Program-made: the position numbers and the translations under genes | Part shown: piece after piece, positions 33,764-47,307 of the stretch | Layout of the letters: each line of letters begins with the position of its first letter | Position numbering within the stretch: position 1 is the stretch's first letter | Source: CAZSNT01 sp964607765 | Lineage (GTDB): Bacteria > Verrucomicrobiota > Lentisphaeria > Oligosphaerales > JABHEG01 | Direction of reading: 5' to 3' | Assembly: GCA_964607765.1 (NCBI GenBank) | Contig: CAZSNT010000002.1 | Location: 62,001-126,000, forward strand | DNA length: 64,000 nt | The notes under the pieces: generated by a model | Databases searched by the model: none | The model's input: the letters and a program-made list of their open reading frames with translations, nothing else | What the model was told of the DNA's origin: nothing

Positions 33764-36700
33764 TGGCGCACAAACCCCGTAAGAAACTCATCGAGGTGGC
33801 GCTGCCACTCGACGCGATCAACAAAGCGGCGGCACGGGAGAAGAGCATCCGTCACGGACATCCATCGACGCTCCATCTGTGGTGGGCGCGGCGGCCGTTG
33901 GCGGCGGCACGGGCTGTGATCTTCTCGCAGATGGTCGACGATCCATCGGAGTACCTGGACACCCTCGTGGCCGATCCCTCACGCGCTACGGCTGCGGAGG
34001 CAGAAGCCGAGAGGCGTTTCCGGGGCCTCCCCCGCGATGAGACGGAAGGCATGTCCGTTGAGGAAGTCCAGGAGCGGAAGGCGGAGTTGGCCGAGGAAGC
34101 ACTGATCGATGGGGAACGCGACCGGCTGTTTTCTCTCATCGAGGACCTCGTGCAGTGGAAGAGCACCACCAAGGAGAGAGTACTGGAGCGCGCCAGGGCG
34201 GAGATTCGCCGGAGTTGGGCAAGGCATTGCCTGGGGAATCAGGCGGCGAGCAGGCTCACCGATTCAGAGATCAGAGGCAGGCTGGACGGCGGCGACATCG
34301 AGCCGCTTCCTGCTTTCCATGACCCTTTCGCTGGCGGCGGAAGTCTGCCTCTTGAGGCGCAGCGTCTTGGCCTGGAAGCATACGCCAGTGACCTGAACCC
34401 CGTGGCGGTCCTGATCAACAAGGCCATGATTGAGATTCCGCCGAAACTCGCAAGTATGGCCCCCGCTAACCCTGTGTCGCGGGCGAGGAACTTGGGGACC
34501 AAGACGTGGCAGGGGGCGCAGGGCCCGGCCGAGGACATCCGCTACTACGGACAGTGGATGCGCGACGAAGCGTGCAGGCGGATTGGGCATCTGTATCCGC
34601 CAGTGAGGGTCACCCAGGGAATGGCGGAAGGGCGCCGTGATCTGCGACCCTACGTAGGAGAAGAGGTGGCTGTGATCGCCTGGATCTGGGCGCGGACCGT
34701 CAGAAGCCCTAATCCTGCCTTTTCCCATGTGGACGTCCCGTTGATCTCGACATACGTGTTGTCCGACAGAAGGGGCAGGGAGGCCTGGCTCGATCCTGTC
34801 GTAGACGGGGATCACTACCGCTTCCGCATCCGGATGGGGCGTCCCCCGTCCGAGGCCAAGCGAGGCACGAAGCTCGGGCATGGTGCCAACTTCGCGTGTG
34901 TTCTCTCAGGAACACCGCTACCACCCGGCCACATCAAATCTGAGGCCCAGAGTGGACGCATGGGACAGAAGCTGCTCGCAATGCTCTGCGAGGGGAGAAA
35001 TGGGACGCGCGTATGGCTTGAGGCCACGGAAGAACAGGAATCAGCCGGGGTGAACCCGAGTGCAGGATCTGTTCCCGATCTGCCGATAGCCCAAAACTCG
35101 CGCCACATGGTTACCCTGTCCTATGGACTCGAGTCTTTCACTGAGTTGTTCACCAATCGCCAACTCGCTGCTCTCGAGGCCTTTTCGGACCTTGTTGGCG
35201 ATCTGCGTGCAAAAGTCGACCAGGATGCAGTGGAAGGCGGGACAGGAGGCGTTGATCATGGTCCTTCCCAGAACCCAGGGGCAACCTGGGCTGAGTTCAT
35301 CGGCATCTGCCTGGCATTCGCTCTCGACAAGTGTACCGACTACTGGAACACTGTGTGCACTTGGATGCCCAGGGAAACAGTCGGGCACTTGTTCTCCCGG
35401 CACGCCATCCCTATGACGTGGGACTTCCCGGAGGCGAACCCCCTTGGCGATTTCCATTGCGCCTGGCACGAAGCGGTGGAATGGGTCGCGAAAGCTGTTG
35501 CATTGCTCCCGGCCACCACAAAGGGCCTCGCCGTTCAGGCAGACGCCGCCACACAACAACTTTCGACCGGAAAAGTCGTATCGACCGACCCACCATATTA
35601 CGACAACGTTCCGTACGCAGACATCTCGGACTTTTTCTACCTCTGGCTTCGCCGCAGCCTGCGCCCTCATCACCCGGATCTACTCGCTACCATGGCAGTG
35701 CCCAAAGCTCAGGAGCTGGTGGCTGACCCGGTGCGTCACGGGGGGAGGGCCGAGGCCGAGTCATTCTTCATGACAGGGATGACACGCGCCTTGGAGGCGG
35801 TCTCCCATCAGTGTGAAGCACATTTTCCGGTGACCGTCTACTATGCCTTCAAGCAGGGCGAGACAGGCGAAGATGGCGGGACCGCATCGACCGGCTGGGA
35901 GGCCTTTCTCGAGGCAGTGATGGAAGCTGGATTGGTGATTGATGGAACATGGCCCGTCCGGACGGAACGTGGGGCACGAACTCGGGGATTGGGGTCCAAC
36001 GCGTTAGCGTCCTCCATCGTGCTGGTCTGCAGGCCACGCACGCTCGACTCTGGCATGACCACCCGCCGGGATCTGCAGGCACATTTGAGGCGCGAGTTGC
36101 CCCGGGCCCTCCGGGATCTTCAGCACGGTAACATCGCTCCGGTGGACTTAGCGCAGTCAGCGATCGGTCCGGGAATGGCGATCTTCTCGCGGTACAGCAG
36201 GGTTGTGGAAGCCGACGGTTCCCCTATGAGGGTGCGGACAGCACTGGCGTTGATAAACGAGGCGCTGGACGAGATCTTGGCAGAACAGGAAGGTGAGCTG
36301 GATGCTGACACTAGGTGGGCCATTGCATGGTTCGGTGAGTACGGCACGGGAGAGGGCCCATTTGGTCGGGCAGACGATCTAAGCCGTGCAAAGAACACGA
36401 GCGTAGAGGGCCTCGTGCAGGCTGGCATTGTCTACGCGAAAGGTGGGAAGGTCAACCTCCTGCGGCGAGACGAAATGGCTCCGGACTGGGATCCGGCGTC
36501 CGACAAGCGTCTGAGCGTATGGGAGGCAGCCCAACACCTCATCCGCGTGCTTGAGGATGACGGAGAATCATCGGCAGCCGAGCTTCTCGCCAAGCTCGTA
36601 GGGGTAGCCGATCAGGCGCGGGATCTCGCTTACAGGCTCTACGTTCTCTGCGAACGGAAGGGTTGGGCCGATGACGCCCGCAGCTATAACGGTCTGGTCA

Positions 36701-36783
36701 TCGCCTGGCCGGAACTCGTACGCTTGGCCGCCCAAGCCGAGAGCGCGAAGCCTGCGAGCAGGCAACAGCAGTTCGAGTTTTAG
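33763..36783 (+). CDS. DUF1156 adenine-specific DNA methyltransferase
   Basis: 1006 residues. DUF1156 start (KKLIEVALPLDAINKAAAREKSIRHGHPSTLHLWWARRPLAAARAVIFSQMV), then a split methylase: DPFAGGGSLPLEAQRLG, the S-adenosylmethionine motif, and far downstream TDPPYYDNVPYADISDFFYLWLRR, the DPPY catalytic motif. About 1000 residues is normal for this family (COG1743 type). It would mark self DNA while the helicases and ATPases attack unmarked DNA. The C-terminal 250 residues are helical. An ATG overlapping the previous stop was chosen over the GTG one codon earlier. Confidence 0.88.
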   Translation: MAHKPRKKLIEVALPLDAINKAAAREKSIRHGHPSTLHLWWARRPLAAARAVIFSQMVDDPSEYLDTLVADPSRATAAEAEAERRFRGLPRDETEGMSVEEVQERKAELAEEALIDGERDRLFSLIEDLVQWKSTTKERVLERARAEIRRSWARHCLGNQAASRLTDSEIRGRLDGGDIEPLPAFHDPFAGGGSLPLEAQRLGLEAYASDLNPVAVLINKAMIEIPPKLASMAPANPVSRARNLGTKTWQGAQGPAEDIRYYGQWMRDEACRRIGHLYPPVRVTQGMAEGRRDLRPYVGEEVAVIAWIWARTVRSPNPAFSHVDVPLISTYVLSDRRGREAWLDPVVDGDHYRFRIRMGRPPSEAKRGTKLGHGANFACVLSGTPLPPGHIKSEAQSGRMGQKLLAMLCEGRNGTRVWLEATEEQESAGVNPSAGSVPDLPIAQNSRHMVTLSYGLESFTELFTNRQLAALEAFSDLVGDLRAKVDQDAVEGGTGGVDHGPSQNPGATWAEFIGICLAFALDKCTDYWNTVCTWMPRETVGHLFSRHAIPMTWDFPEANPLGDFHCAWHEAVEWVAKAVALLPATTKGLAVQADAATQQLSTGKVVSTDPPYYDNVPYADISDFFYLWLRRSLRPHHPDLLATMAVPKAQELVADPVRHGGRAEAESFFMTGMTRALEAVSHQCEAHFPVTVYYAFKQGETGEDGGTASTGWEAFLEAVMEAGLVIDGTWPVRTERGARTRGLGSNALASSIVLVCRPRTLDSGMTTRRDLQAHLRRELPRALRDLQHGNIAPVDLAQSAIGPGMAIFSRYSRVVEADGSPMRVRTALALINEALDEILAEQEGELDADTRWAIAWFGEYGTGEGPFGRADDLSRAKNTSVEGLVQAGIVYAKGGKVNLLRRDEMAPDWDPASDKRLSVWEAAQHLIRVLEDDGESSAAELLAKLVGVADQARDLAYRLYVLCERKGWADDARSYNGLVIAWPELVRLAAQAESAKPASRQQQFEF

Positions 36784-36813
36784 GGGACACGGTCGGAAAG
36801 ACGGAGGAGAGCA

Positions 36814-40197
<3,384 letters not shown>

Positions 40198-40256
40198 ATG
40201 TGGAGCGCTGGCCACCGCTGGAGTGAGGGTGGCCTGCGGGAGGGGGAAGGACTGAA

Positions 40257-43200
40257 ATGGCTGAGGAGCTGCCAAGAGAGCTGTTGGGGAAGGCGCAGGT
40301 TCTTCTGAACCAGGAGTTGTGCCGTGCTCTGGGCGAGTGGCTGGGCATTCAACTGCCCCCACTCTCCGACGATTGGTGGGATAGGTGCGTCCTGAGCAGC
40401 TTGACCTACCAGCAGCGCGAGCGGGCTGAGGGACTGCCTGGGGCGGACGTCAGACAGCTGGATCTGGCGGCCATCTTGAGGGTGACTGACCGGAACTGGA
40501 ACGACCTGTGGCCACGGCTTGATCTTCCGAAGGTCGCGCGGACGCACCTCAAGGAAACACAAGACATCCGCAACCGGTGGGCACACGCCAAAGGCACCGG
40601 GATACCAGTCGATGACGTCTGTCGGGACCTGGACACGGTACGTCGGCTCGCGGACCACCTGCAGCTCCCCGGATCACTGACTGAGAACATAGGGGACTTG
40701 CTCGAGGAAATCCGCGCACAACCTGCGGCAGAGGAAGAAACGCGACAAGAACTGCCGGAGACGCAGAAATCAGCTGGGGAGCGGCCCGGCGAGGAGCCCG
40801 GGGGTGAGCCATCAGAAGGCGAAGACGGTGCAGAACAGGGCGTTGCGAGCCGACCACAGCCTGACACTGACCGGGATGAAGATCTCGTCGAAGAGGATGT
40901 GCGGGCCATCCACATTCCCGAGATAGCGGCACCGGCGACCGAGGGCCACGGGAACCAGTCAACACCTGTGCTGCGCGTGCTCGACTATTTCCGGAACTGC
41001 ATCGACCGTGAGGAGCTCGGCAACCTGGTCTTGCGGCGTTGGGAAGTCGTGCCTGCCCAAACCCCGTGTCTGCTGTCACCAGAGATTCGCCGCCTGGATC
41101 TGCCGGTATCCGACAGACTGAGGGCGATGCTCGACCAAGAGGAGACGAGAGCCCCAGACGTGCGTCGGGAGCTCATGTACGGGTGGCCCGTTCTCCAAGC
41201 CTCGCATACGGGCGAGCGGTTTGCTGCCTTCTACACACCAGTGGAGTGGAGCAGGAGTGGCGACCATCTGACCGTGGGACGCAGCGGCGACGGAACTGGG
41301 GTGGAAGTGAGTGCCAAGCTGTTGGACCTGCTCGGAAAGACAGACGTTGACGAGAGGAACGCGCTCAAAGCCGACATTGATGCCATGCCAGTCGGCAAGG
41401 TTGAGCGTCTGGCAAAGGAGCTAGGCTTCGAGCTTCCGCCTGAGGACGAGCGGTACGGAGCGCTCTATTTCTCCGAGAGCTCTGGCGTGGCGTACAACCT
41501 CCTGAGGGAACTTGGCCGGAGGTTCGGCTTACTCGATCCGCGGGCGGCCGGGCGACTTGCGCAGACTCCGGCCCAGTGGCTCTTGGGGGAGCGGCAGCGT
41601 GCCAAAGCAGCGTCGCCAGGGGTATCCCATTCGGACCCGCCTCTGGAGTTCTTCTTTCTGAACTCCTCTCAACGGGACGCGGTCGCATCAGCGCTGGAAG
41701 CCCCTCTGACAGTTGTGACTGGACCGCCTGGCACCGGGAAGTCACAGGTTGTGCTCAATATCTTGGCCAACGCTGCGCATAGGCGACAGTCGGTTCTGTT
41801 CGCCAGCAAGAACAACCGTGCAGTCGATGTCGTCCGCGAGCGTACTTTGGCCAGCGGATTGGGGCCTTTCTTCTCCTGCCGGATCGGCAACAGAGACGCG
41901 ATGCGCGAAGCTGAGGATCTGTTGGGGCGCCTAGTGGGCGAACTGTCGCAGGGGAAGCTGAGCAACGACCGAACGAGAGTCGACGAGGCGCGCAGCCAGT
42001 ACGAGCAGAGCAACAGCGTGTGCAGCGACATCGAGGAAGAGCTGGCGAAGACAGACGAGTTGCTGCGCTCAGTCGAGGACACGAAGGAACGGCTCGCCGA
42101 GGGCGCGCTCAAGTGGGCCGAGAACAGCCGCGCACTTCGGCAAGGTGCCCTCGCAGCCAAGAGACATCTCCATGAGTGCGTGCGCTGCTTCCCTGTGGAT
42201 GTGTTGACTTGTCGCAAGGACCTGGCCTCCTGCGAACTTCCACGGTACGAGATCGAGAATGGCGCCCGCGCCATGCATGGCATGGCTCAGGCCCGGGACG
42301 GGAATCCGTTTCTACGCATCTGGGAGTGGTTCGTTCGGCAGCGAGTCTCGGAACGGCACGGTCCGAGATTGGATGAGCTGTTTGCTGCCCTGCCGGGAGA
42401 GCTTGGGCATCGTCGACCGAAGAAGGCCCCGGAAGATAGGCTGTGGGAGTCGTTTGCCGGGGCGTATGAAGTGCTTTCCGAGTTGGTGGATTACCAGGAC
42501 GCCTTGCCAAAGCTGGACGAAGCGGCCGAAGAGCGAGAGGCAGCGACGCTGGCGTATATCGAAGGGCGGCGGCGACATAGGACCTTCATACAGGAGCTTA
42601 ACGCGGAGTTGGAGGAACTGGAGGAGGCGGTACGTCAGCGTCGAGCTGACGAGCCACGCCTGTGGCGGCAACTGCGAGAGGAAGAGGTGCGTCGAGCCGC
42701 TCTGTGCCAAGAATGGCACGCACGCGAGACAGAATACCGTTTGGCCGCCGACCCCAAAGCGCGACAGGTGTTGAGCGACTACTTGGGCAGGGTCCGGAAG
42801 ATGAACTCGCGTGCAGCCATGAATGCCCAGGACTTCAGGCTGTTCGAGTCCGCAGGCAAGGAAGCCGTCCAGGTGCTGCACAACTGGGTGGTGACGAGCT
42901 TGTCCGTCCGCAACGGCATGCCGCTGCGAGACGGCCTTTTTGACCTGCTAGTGATCGACGAGGCGTCACAGTGCGATATCGCTTCTGCGCTTCCTTTGCT
43001 GTTCCGGGCCAAGCGCGTTGTTGTCATCGGCGATCCGCTGCAATTGAGGCACGTGACAAGCCTGCGTGGTCAGGACGACATCCGCATTGCGACTCAGTGC
43101 GGATGTCCGGAGATGGCAGGCACGTTCGTCGGGCAGTCACTGTATGACGCTTGCGAGCGTTTGGCGCACGCCATGGGAACGGCGCCGGTCTTCCTCGACC

Positions 43201-43781
43201 AACACTACCGCAGTTGCAGGGAGATCATGGAGTTCTGCAACCGGCAGTTCTACGCACCCCGCCTTGGTCTTCTGATGGGCCATTTCACACCAGCGAAGGG
43301 GCTGATATCGAAGCCCCAGGGACTGTTCTGGATCGACGTCGGGGGAGACGTTCCGCCCGGAGTGAAACTCAACCGGGCTGAGTGCAGTCGTGCCATCGAT
43401 GTCGCTGTGGCCATGGCCAGCGAGACTGGACTGACGGTGGGCGTCGCCACCCCGTTCCGCGACCAGGCAAACTTGCTCGGCAGAGGAGGCGCTCAGCTGC
43501 GCAAGCTCAAGGTGGTCGCTGACACCGTTCATCGGTTCCAAGGCGATGAACGGGATGTGATGGTGTTCTCGCCCGTGATATCGCGGGGCGCCAGGAAGAC
43601 GATGGTGGAGTTCATCAACAAGATCGCTCCCCAACTGCTGAACGTTGCTGTCAGCCGAGCTCGCAGTGCGCTCTACGTTGTCGGTGACCGAACTGCCTGC
43701 CTAGCGGCGGGCGGGCTTCTCGCGGCACTCGCTCAGGACGCCATCGTGGTCGATGCTCCCCGATCGACGAAGGAAACCTGA
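40257..43781 (+). CDS. HEPN-fused SF1 (DNA2/NAM7-like) helicase
   Basis: 1174 residues, AGGGGGAAGGA upstream. The N-terminus (about 1-135) is a second HEPN-like domain with DIRNRWAHAKG, echoing the preceding gene. The superfamily 1 helicase part has VVTGPPGTGKSQ (Walker A), a coiled-coil insert of about 250 residues, LLVIDEASQCDIASALPL (Walker B), GDPLQLRHV, HRFQGDERD and LNVAVSRARSALYVVGD. Last gene of the six-gene operon; its stop lies within an operator-like repeat for the next transcription unit. Probably unwinds or displaces invading nucleic acid. Confidence 0.85.
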   Translation: MAEELPRELLGKAQVLLNQELCRALGEWLGIQLPPLSDDWWDRCVLSSLTYQQRERAEGLPGADVRQLDLAAILRVTDRNWNDLWPRLDLPKVARTHLKETQDIRNRWAHAKGTGIPVDDVCRDLDTVRRLADHLQLPGSLTENIGDLLEEIRAQPAAEEETRQELPETQKSAGERPGEEPGGEPSEGEDGAEQGVASRPQPDTDRDEDLVEEDVRAIHIPEIAAPATEGHGNQSTPVLRVLDYFRNCIDREELGNLVLRRWEVVPAQTPCLLSPEIRRLDLPVSDRLRAMLDQEETRAPDVRRELMYGWPVLQASHTGERFAAFYTPVEWSRSGDHLTVGRSGDGTGVEVSAKLLDLLGKTDVDERNALKADIDAMPVGKVERLAKELGFELPPEDERYGALYFSESSGVAYNLLRELGRRFGLLDPRAAGRLAQTPAQWLLGERQRAKAASPGVSHSDPPLEFFFLNSSQRDAVASALEAPLTVVTGPPGTGKSQVVLNILANAAHRRQSVLFASKNNRAVDVVRERTLASGLGPFFSCRIGNRDAMREAEDLLGRLVGELSQGKLSNDRTRVDEARSQYEQSNSVCSDIEEELAKTDELLRSVEDTKERLAEGALKWAENSRALRQGALAAKRHLHECVRCFPVDVLTCRKDLASCELPRYEIENGARAMHGMAQARDGNPFLRIWEWFVRQRVSERHGPRLDELFAALPGELGHRRPKKAPEDRLWESFAGAYEVLSELVDYQDALPKLDEAAEEREAATLAYIEGRRRHRTFIQELNAELEELEEAVRQRRADEPRLWRQLREEEVRRAALCQEWHARETEYRLAADPKARQVLSDYLGRVRKMNSRAAMNAQDFRLFESAGKEAVQVLHNWVVTSLSVRNGMPLRDGLFDLLVIDEASQCDIASALPLLFRAKRVVVIGDPLQLRHVTSLRGQDDIRIATQCGCPEMAGTFVGQSLYDACERLAHAMGTAPVFLDQHYRSCREIMEFCNRQFYAPRLGLLMGHFTPAKGLISKPQGLFWIDVGGDVPPGVKLNRAECSRAIDVAVAMASETGLTVGVATPFRDQANLLGRGGAQLRKLKVVADTVHRFQGDERDVMVFSPVISRGARKTMVEFINKIAPQLLNVAVSRARSALYVVGDRTACLAAGGLLAALAQDAIVVDAPRSTKET

Positions 43782-43977
43782 GACGCCCCTGTCTGATCCC
43801 ACTGGCTCCAGCCCGCTTGCCCGCCCCCTCCCATCTGCTCTGGACTTGAAGCTGCCTTCAAGGAAACAGCAAGCTCTATTGCCTGGCGGCAATCCCTGCT
43901 GAACGTGCTCTTGTTGCCATAACCGTCTGCGGGGAAACCTATAGGGGTGCTTTCCAGGTGCTTGGCATTGCCTGTGC
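43779..43977 (+). promoter_or_regulatory. Operator repeat and strong sigma-54 promoter for the E2-E1-JAMM operon
   Basis: At 43779-43796 TGAGACG-CCCC-TGTCTGA is an imperfect copy (5 of 7 in the right arm) of the perfect repeat at 24.6 kb. At 43963-43977 TGGCATTGCCTGTGC matches the sigma-54 -24/-12 consensus, with GG and GC 10 nt apart, and is nearly identical to the promoter at 26.25 kb. The operator lies about 170 bp upstream of the promoter, a usual enhancer distance. The metallo-beta-lactamase gene starts 46 nt after the promoter. Confidence 0.6.
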
Positions 43978-44023
43978 GTAGGGTCTCAGTGTCAACCGCA
44001 ACAAGCACTCAAGGAGAATCGAC

Positions 44024-45205
44024 ATGCCAGACAAGACCCTCACCTGCTACGGAGTGGACAACGGCTTCAGCGCACAGCTCACCCTCGACGAGGATACCCA
44101 CATTCTCTTCGATCTGAAGCAGAAGTCGGATGACGCGGATGAGAGCGACAAGACCGCCGATGTCCAAGAAGCGCTTCTTCTGTCGCTGCCGAAGGACGCC
44201 GACGGCCGCAGGCACCTGTCCACCTTCTGTCTGTCGCACGCCGACCTGGATCACTGCCAGGGCTTCGGGCGCGTGTTCCTGCTGCCGGGACAGAATGAGA
44301 GCGATGAGGACGATGATCTCATCCAGATCGATGAGCTGTGGGTGACGGCGCAGATCTTCCGTGAGGATGTGGAAGGCCCGGCCGACATGCTCAAGAAGGA
44401 AGCGAAACGGAGGCTTGGCCTGTGGTCACGGGCAGCTACGAGTGGCCAGGGCGAGGAACGCGGCAACATGCTAGTGGTCTTTGGTCGCTTCGAAGACGAG
44501 CCGGGGTTGGCCCATCTTCCCGATGAACGCCGAATCGGCGCCGGCGAGACGCTGGACCGCGTCTGTGGTGACGTGCGCGGGGACCTGGAGGTCTTTGCTC
44601 ATTGGCCCTTCAAGGCGGCTGTGGATGACGAGGAACTGCCGCGGAACGAGAAGTCCATGGTGATCCAGGTGCGCGTAGTCGAGGGGCAGACTGCGGCTGA
44701 CCTGCTCATCGGTGGCGATGCGGGATGTGCCGTATGGAAGAGCGTCTACAAGACGACGCTCCAGCAGGGGAATCTGGACCGACTTGACTGGGATGTGTTC
44801 TTCGTGCCTCATCACGGCACCTACAAGTTCTTCACCGAGAAGGAACATGAAGAAGGTCGGAAGGAGGCGGCAGAGAACCCCGCGCCCACCTCGATGGCTA
44901 TCCTGCAGCACGGCAGGCAGGGCGGGTGGCTCGTGTGCTCGAGCAGACCCATCCGGGAAGGCAATTACGAGGACAAGGACCCGCCGCACATCGAGGGGGT
45001 CAAGCATTACCGAGAGCGGGCAGAGGAGATCGGAGGCGAGGATCACTTCATCTCCCTGATGCAGTACCCCTCAGAGAACGAGCCTGAACCGTTGGTTTTC
45101 CGGTTCACTTCTCGCGGCCTGCAGAAGTCCGCCATTGGTGCACCGGCGATCGCCGTCGGTGGCAAAGCGGTCTCGCACACCAGCCGCTGGGGGGGCGGGG
45201 CCTGA
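44024..45205 (+). CDS. Metallo-beta-lactamase-fold hydrolase
   Basis: 393 residues; start ATG after AAGGAGAATCGAC. The zinc motif H72-x-D74-x-D76-H77 sits in SHADLDHCQGF. IGGDAG and PHHGTYKFF (about 262-270) provide further ligands. The protein is acidic and ends GGGA. Members of this fold hydrolyse nucleotides, RNA or esters. Its stop overlaps the start of the E2-E1-JAMM fusion, so the two are translated together. The linkage implies it either degrades a signal or cleaves a modification; the substrate is unknown. Confidence 0.8.
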   Translation: MPDKTLTCYGVDNGFSAQLTLDEDTHILFDLKQKSDDADESDKTADVQEALLLSLPKDADGRRHLSTFCLSHADLDHCQGFGRVFLLPGQNESDEDDDLIQIDELWVTAQIFREDVEGPADMLKKEAKRRLGLWSRAATSGQGEERGNMLVVFGRFEDEPGLAHLPDERRIGAGETLDRVCGDVRGDLEVFAHWPFKAAVDDEELPRNEKSMVIQVRVVEGQTAADLLIGGDAGCAVWKSVYKTTLQQGNLDRLDWDVFFVPHHGTYKFFTEKEHEEGRKEAAENPAPTSMAILQHGRQGGWLVCSSRPIREGNYEDKDPPHIEGVKHYRERAEEIGGEDHFISLMQYPSENEPEPLVFRFTSRGLQKSAIGAPAIAVGGKAVSHTSRWGGGA

Positions 45206-47307
45206 TGGCAGAGGAGATGGCAAACCAGACAGCTCGAGAACTGCAGGCCCTGAAACCGTTGCTCGAAGACCTACCGTTCGTTACAGGGACTGTTGGCCTG
45301 ATACGTATGCGGGGTGCTCCCGGGGTGTTCGTCAGACTCGATGTCGTTGTGGACATGCCGTCAGCAGGGCCTGCCTGTGACATGTGCGGAACCGAGCCGG
45401 TCTGGATCCATCTGCCCCCTGGCTACCCAGGCACGCCTCCGGACGTCTACCTGCGGGTGGACTTCCCTCCAGTGCCACACCTCAGCAGCATGGTCTACGG
45501 ACTGCGGCTCGCCTGCCTGACACGACGCCCTCTTCGGGACTGGTGGACAGGGAGAACGCTGATGGACGTTGCCTGCACAGTCCACGCGTGGCTCAACGAC
45601 GCCGCAGCCGGGCTGTTGGTGAAGCCAGACGACCCGTTCGAGCCACTGATAGCGGGCATTGGGAATCCCCCGGTGGAGCTGGACACGGACGTCGCCAAAG
45701 AGAACTGCCGTAAGCACAATGGCCTGTGGCAGACCACGGCCAAGCCGATCGACAGCGTGCGGCCCGGAATCTGCAGGCTCATTGTGGGCGACGGCGACCT
45801 CGCGACCCAGGTGTGGTACCAGCCGGAGCCGCAAACAGCGCTTTGGCTGGACCCGCCAACAACCCTGGACGAGTTGGCATCGATGGTTGCCGAAACAGGC
45901 TTCGACCGGGAACGCTTCCACTATTGGGCGCAGAAGCGGGATCGCCTTCTCGTGGTTCTCGGCGTGACCCGTCCCTGCAACGTCCTTGGGCGCCCTGATG
46001 CTGAGGAATGGGTCGCGTTTTTCACTCGGCAACAGGGCGGGAAGTCCCCCCGCCAAGCGTGGCGCGTGACCACACATCTGGTCCAGCACAGTTTCACGCC
46101 GCGGCTTGCGAGGTTGATGTCAGGGGGAAAGCAGGAGGACGAGATGAAGACCGTTGTCGTCGTTGGGGCCGGAGCAATGGGCTCGGCTGTCTGTGACAGC
46201 CTGGCGAGGACCGGTCGCTTCAGGTTGGGAATCGTGGACAACGACCTGCTGCAACCCCACAACCTGGCCAGGCACGTCCTGACTGGCGCAGACGTGGGCC
46301 GAGCGAAGGCACAAGCACTCGCCGAGAGACTCAATGCCCTGTACGTCTCGGATGACCCCGTCGCGACGGCGGTCTGTAAGGACGTGTTCAGGCTGTCCCC
46401 CGCTGATCTTGAGGTCTTGCTTGCGGGAGCGGCATGCGTGCTGGACCTGTCGGCATCGATCGCCGTGCAGAGATTCCTCGCGGACCTGGACCACCCCGAG
46501 GTCCCGGTCGTCAGCGCCTATCAGATCGCGTCCGGACGGGGCACTGTCCTGCTTGCTGAGGCCACCAGAAGCGGCGGTGTGGACGCACTCGATGTAGCCA
46601 TGATGTCTCGCTGGCGCAGGAAACCACTGATAGCCGAGTGGTTGACCGAAAAACCTGACACGGTCGATATCGGCGGAGGTTGCCGATCGGCAAGTGCTAG
46701 GATCGCTGATGCCCTCGTTCGCGAAGGGGCTTCGTGGGTGGCCGACTGTGTGAGCACCTGGCTGGGGCCGAGAGGCTGGCCGAAAACGCCGGTGTTCGGG
46801 TTGCTCGAACGAGCTGACGAACCGATGCCTGTTGTGCGCACACACTGGCAGGAGTGCGGCGTGAGTTCCTCAGCTTCAGAGGCATGGCTCGTCCAAATGA
46901 CCGACGAAGTCGAGTCGGCCCTGAACCGCGCTGTCCAGAAGGCCGGTTCCGTAGAGACAGGGGGAATCCTGATCGGACAGATCGATCGGCAGCGACTGGT
47001 CATCTACGTCACCGAGGTCTGGCAGGCTCCGCCCGACAGCGATGCGAGTGCTGTCGGGTTCGTGCGGGGACGACGCAGACTCAAGACCAGGCTGGCGATG
47101 CTTGAGGGTGACACAGAGCACCGGTTGACGTACGTCGGCGAATGGCACAGTCACCCGCCGCAGTGCGGCGTGGGGATGAGCGCGCAGGACTCCCGTACAG
47201 CTGGCGAGATGGCTCGGAAGCTGACGAGGGACCGGGTGCCGGCGCTGTGTGCGATCACCAATGGCTCTCGACACGGGGTTCATGTAGTTGAGGAGGTGGA
47301 GTCATGA
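45205..47307 (+). CDS. Single-chain E2-E1-JAMM ubiquitin-like enzyme
   Basis: 700 residues in three parts. About 1-130 is E2-like, with IHLPPGYPGTPPDVYLRVDFPP and probable catalytic C104 in RLACLTRRPL, then WLNDAAAG. Residues 315-560 are an E1/ThiF domain with VVVVGAGAMGSAVCDSLA, FRLGIVDNDLLQPHNLARHVL and VLDLSASIAV. About 570-700 is a JAMM domain with E584 (VETGGILIG), H648-x-H650, S659 and D662. So activation, conjugation and removal sit on one chain, yet no modifier gene is found beside it. Translation is coupled to both neighbours by overlap. Similar E2/E1/JAB fusions beside metallo-beta-lactamases are known from comparative genomics; their targets are not. Confidence 0.88.
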   Translation: MAEEMANQTARELQALKPLLEDLPFVTGTVGLIRMRGAPGVFVRLDVVVDMPSAGPACDMCGTEPVWIHLPPGYPGTPPDVYLRVDFPPVPHLSSMVYGLRLACLTRRPLRDWWTGRTLMDVACTVHAWLNDAAAGLLVKPDDPFEPLIAGIGNPPVELDTDVAKENCRKHNGLWQTTAKPIDSVRPGICRLIVGDGDLATQVWYQPEPQTALWLDPPTTLDELASMVAETGFDRERFHYWAQKRDRLLVVLGVTRPCNVLGRPDAEEWVAFFTRQQGGKSPRQAWRVTTHLVQHSFTPRLARLMSGGKQEDEMKTVVVVGAGAMGSAVCDSLARTGRFRLGIVDNDLLQPHNLARHVLTGADVGRAKAQALAERLNALYVSDDPVATAVCKDVFRLSPADLEVLLAGAACVLDLSASIAVQRFLADLDHPEVPVVSAYQIASGRGTVLLAEATRSGGVDALDVAMMSRWRRKPLIAEWLTEKPDTVDIGGGCRSASARIADALVREGASWVADCVSTWLGPRGWPKTPVFGLLERADEPMPVVRTHWQECGVSSSASEAWLVQMTDEVESALNRAVQKAGSVETGGILIGQIDRQRLVIYVTEVWQAPPDSDASAVGFVRGRRRLKTRLAMLEGDTEHRLTYVGEWHSHPPQCGVGMSAQDSRTAGEMARKLTRDRVPALCAITNGSRHGVHVVEEVES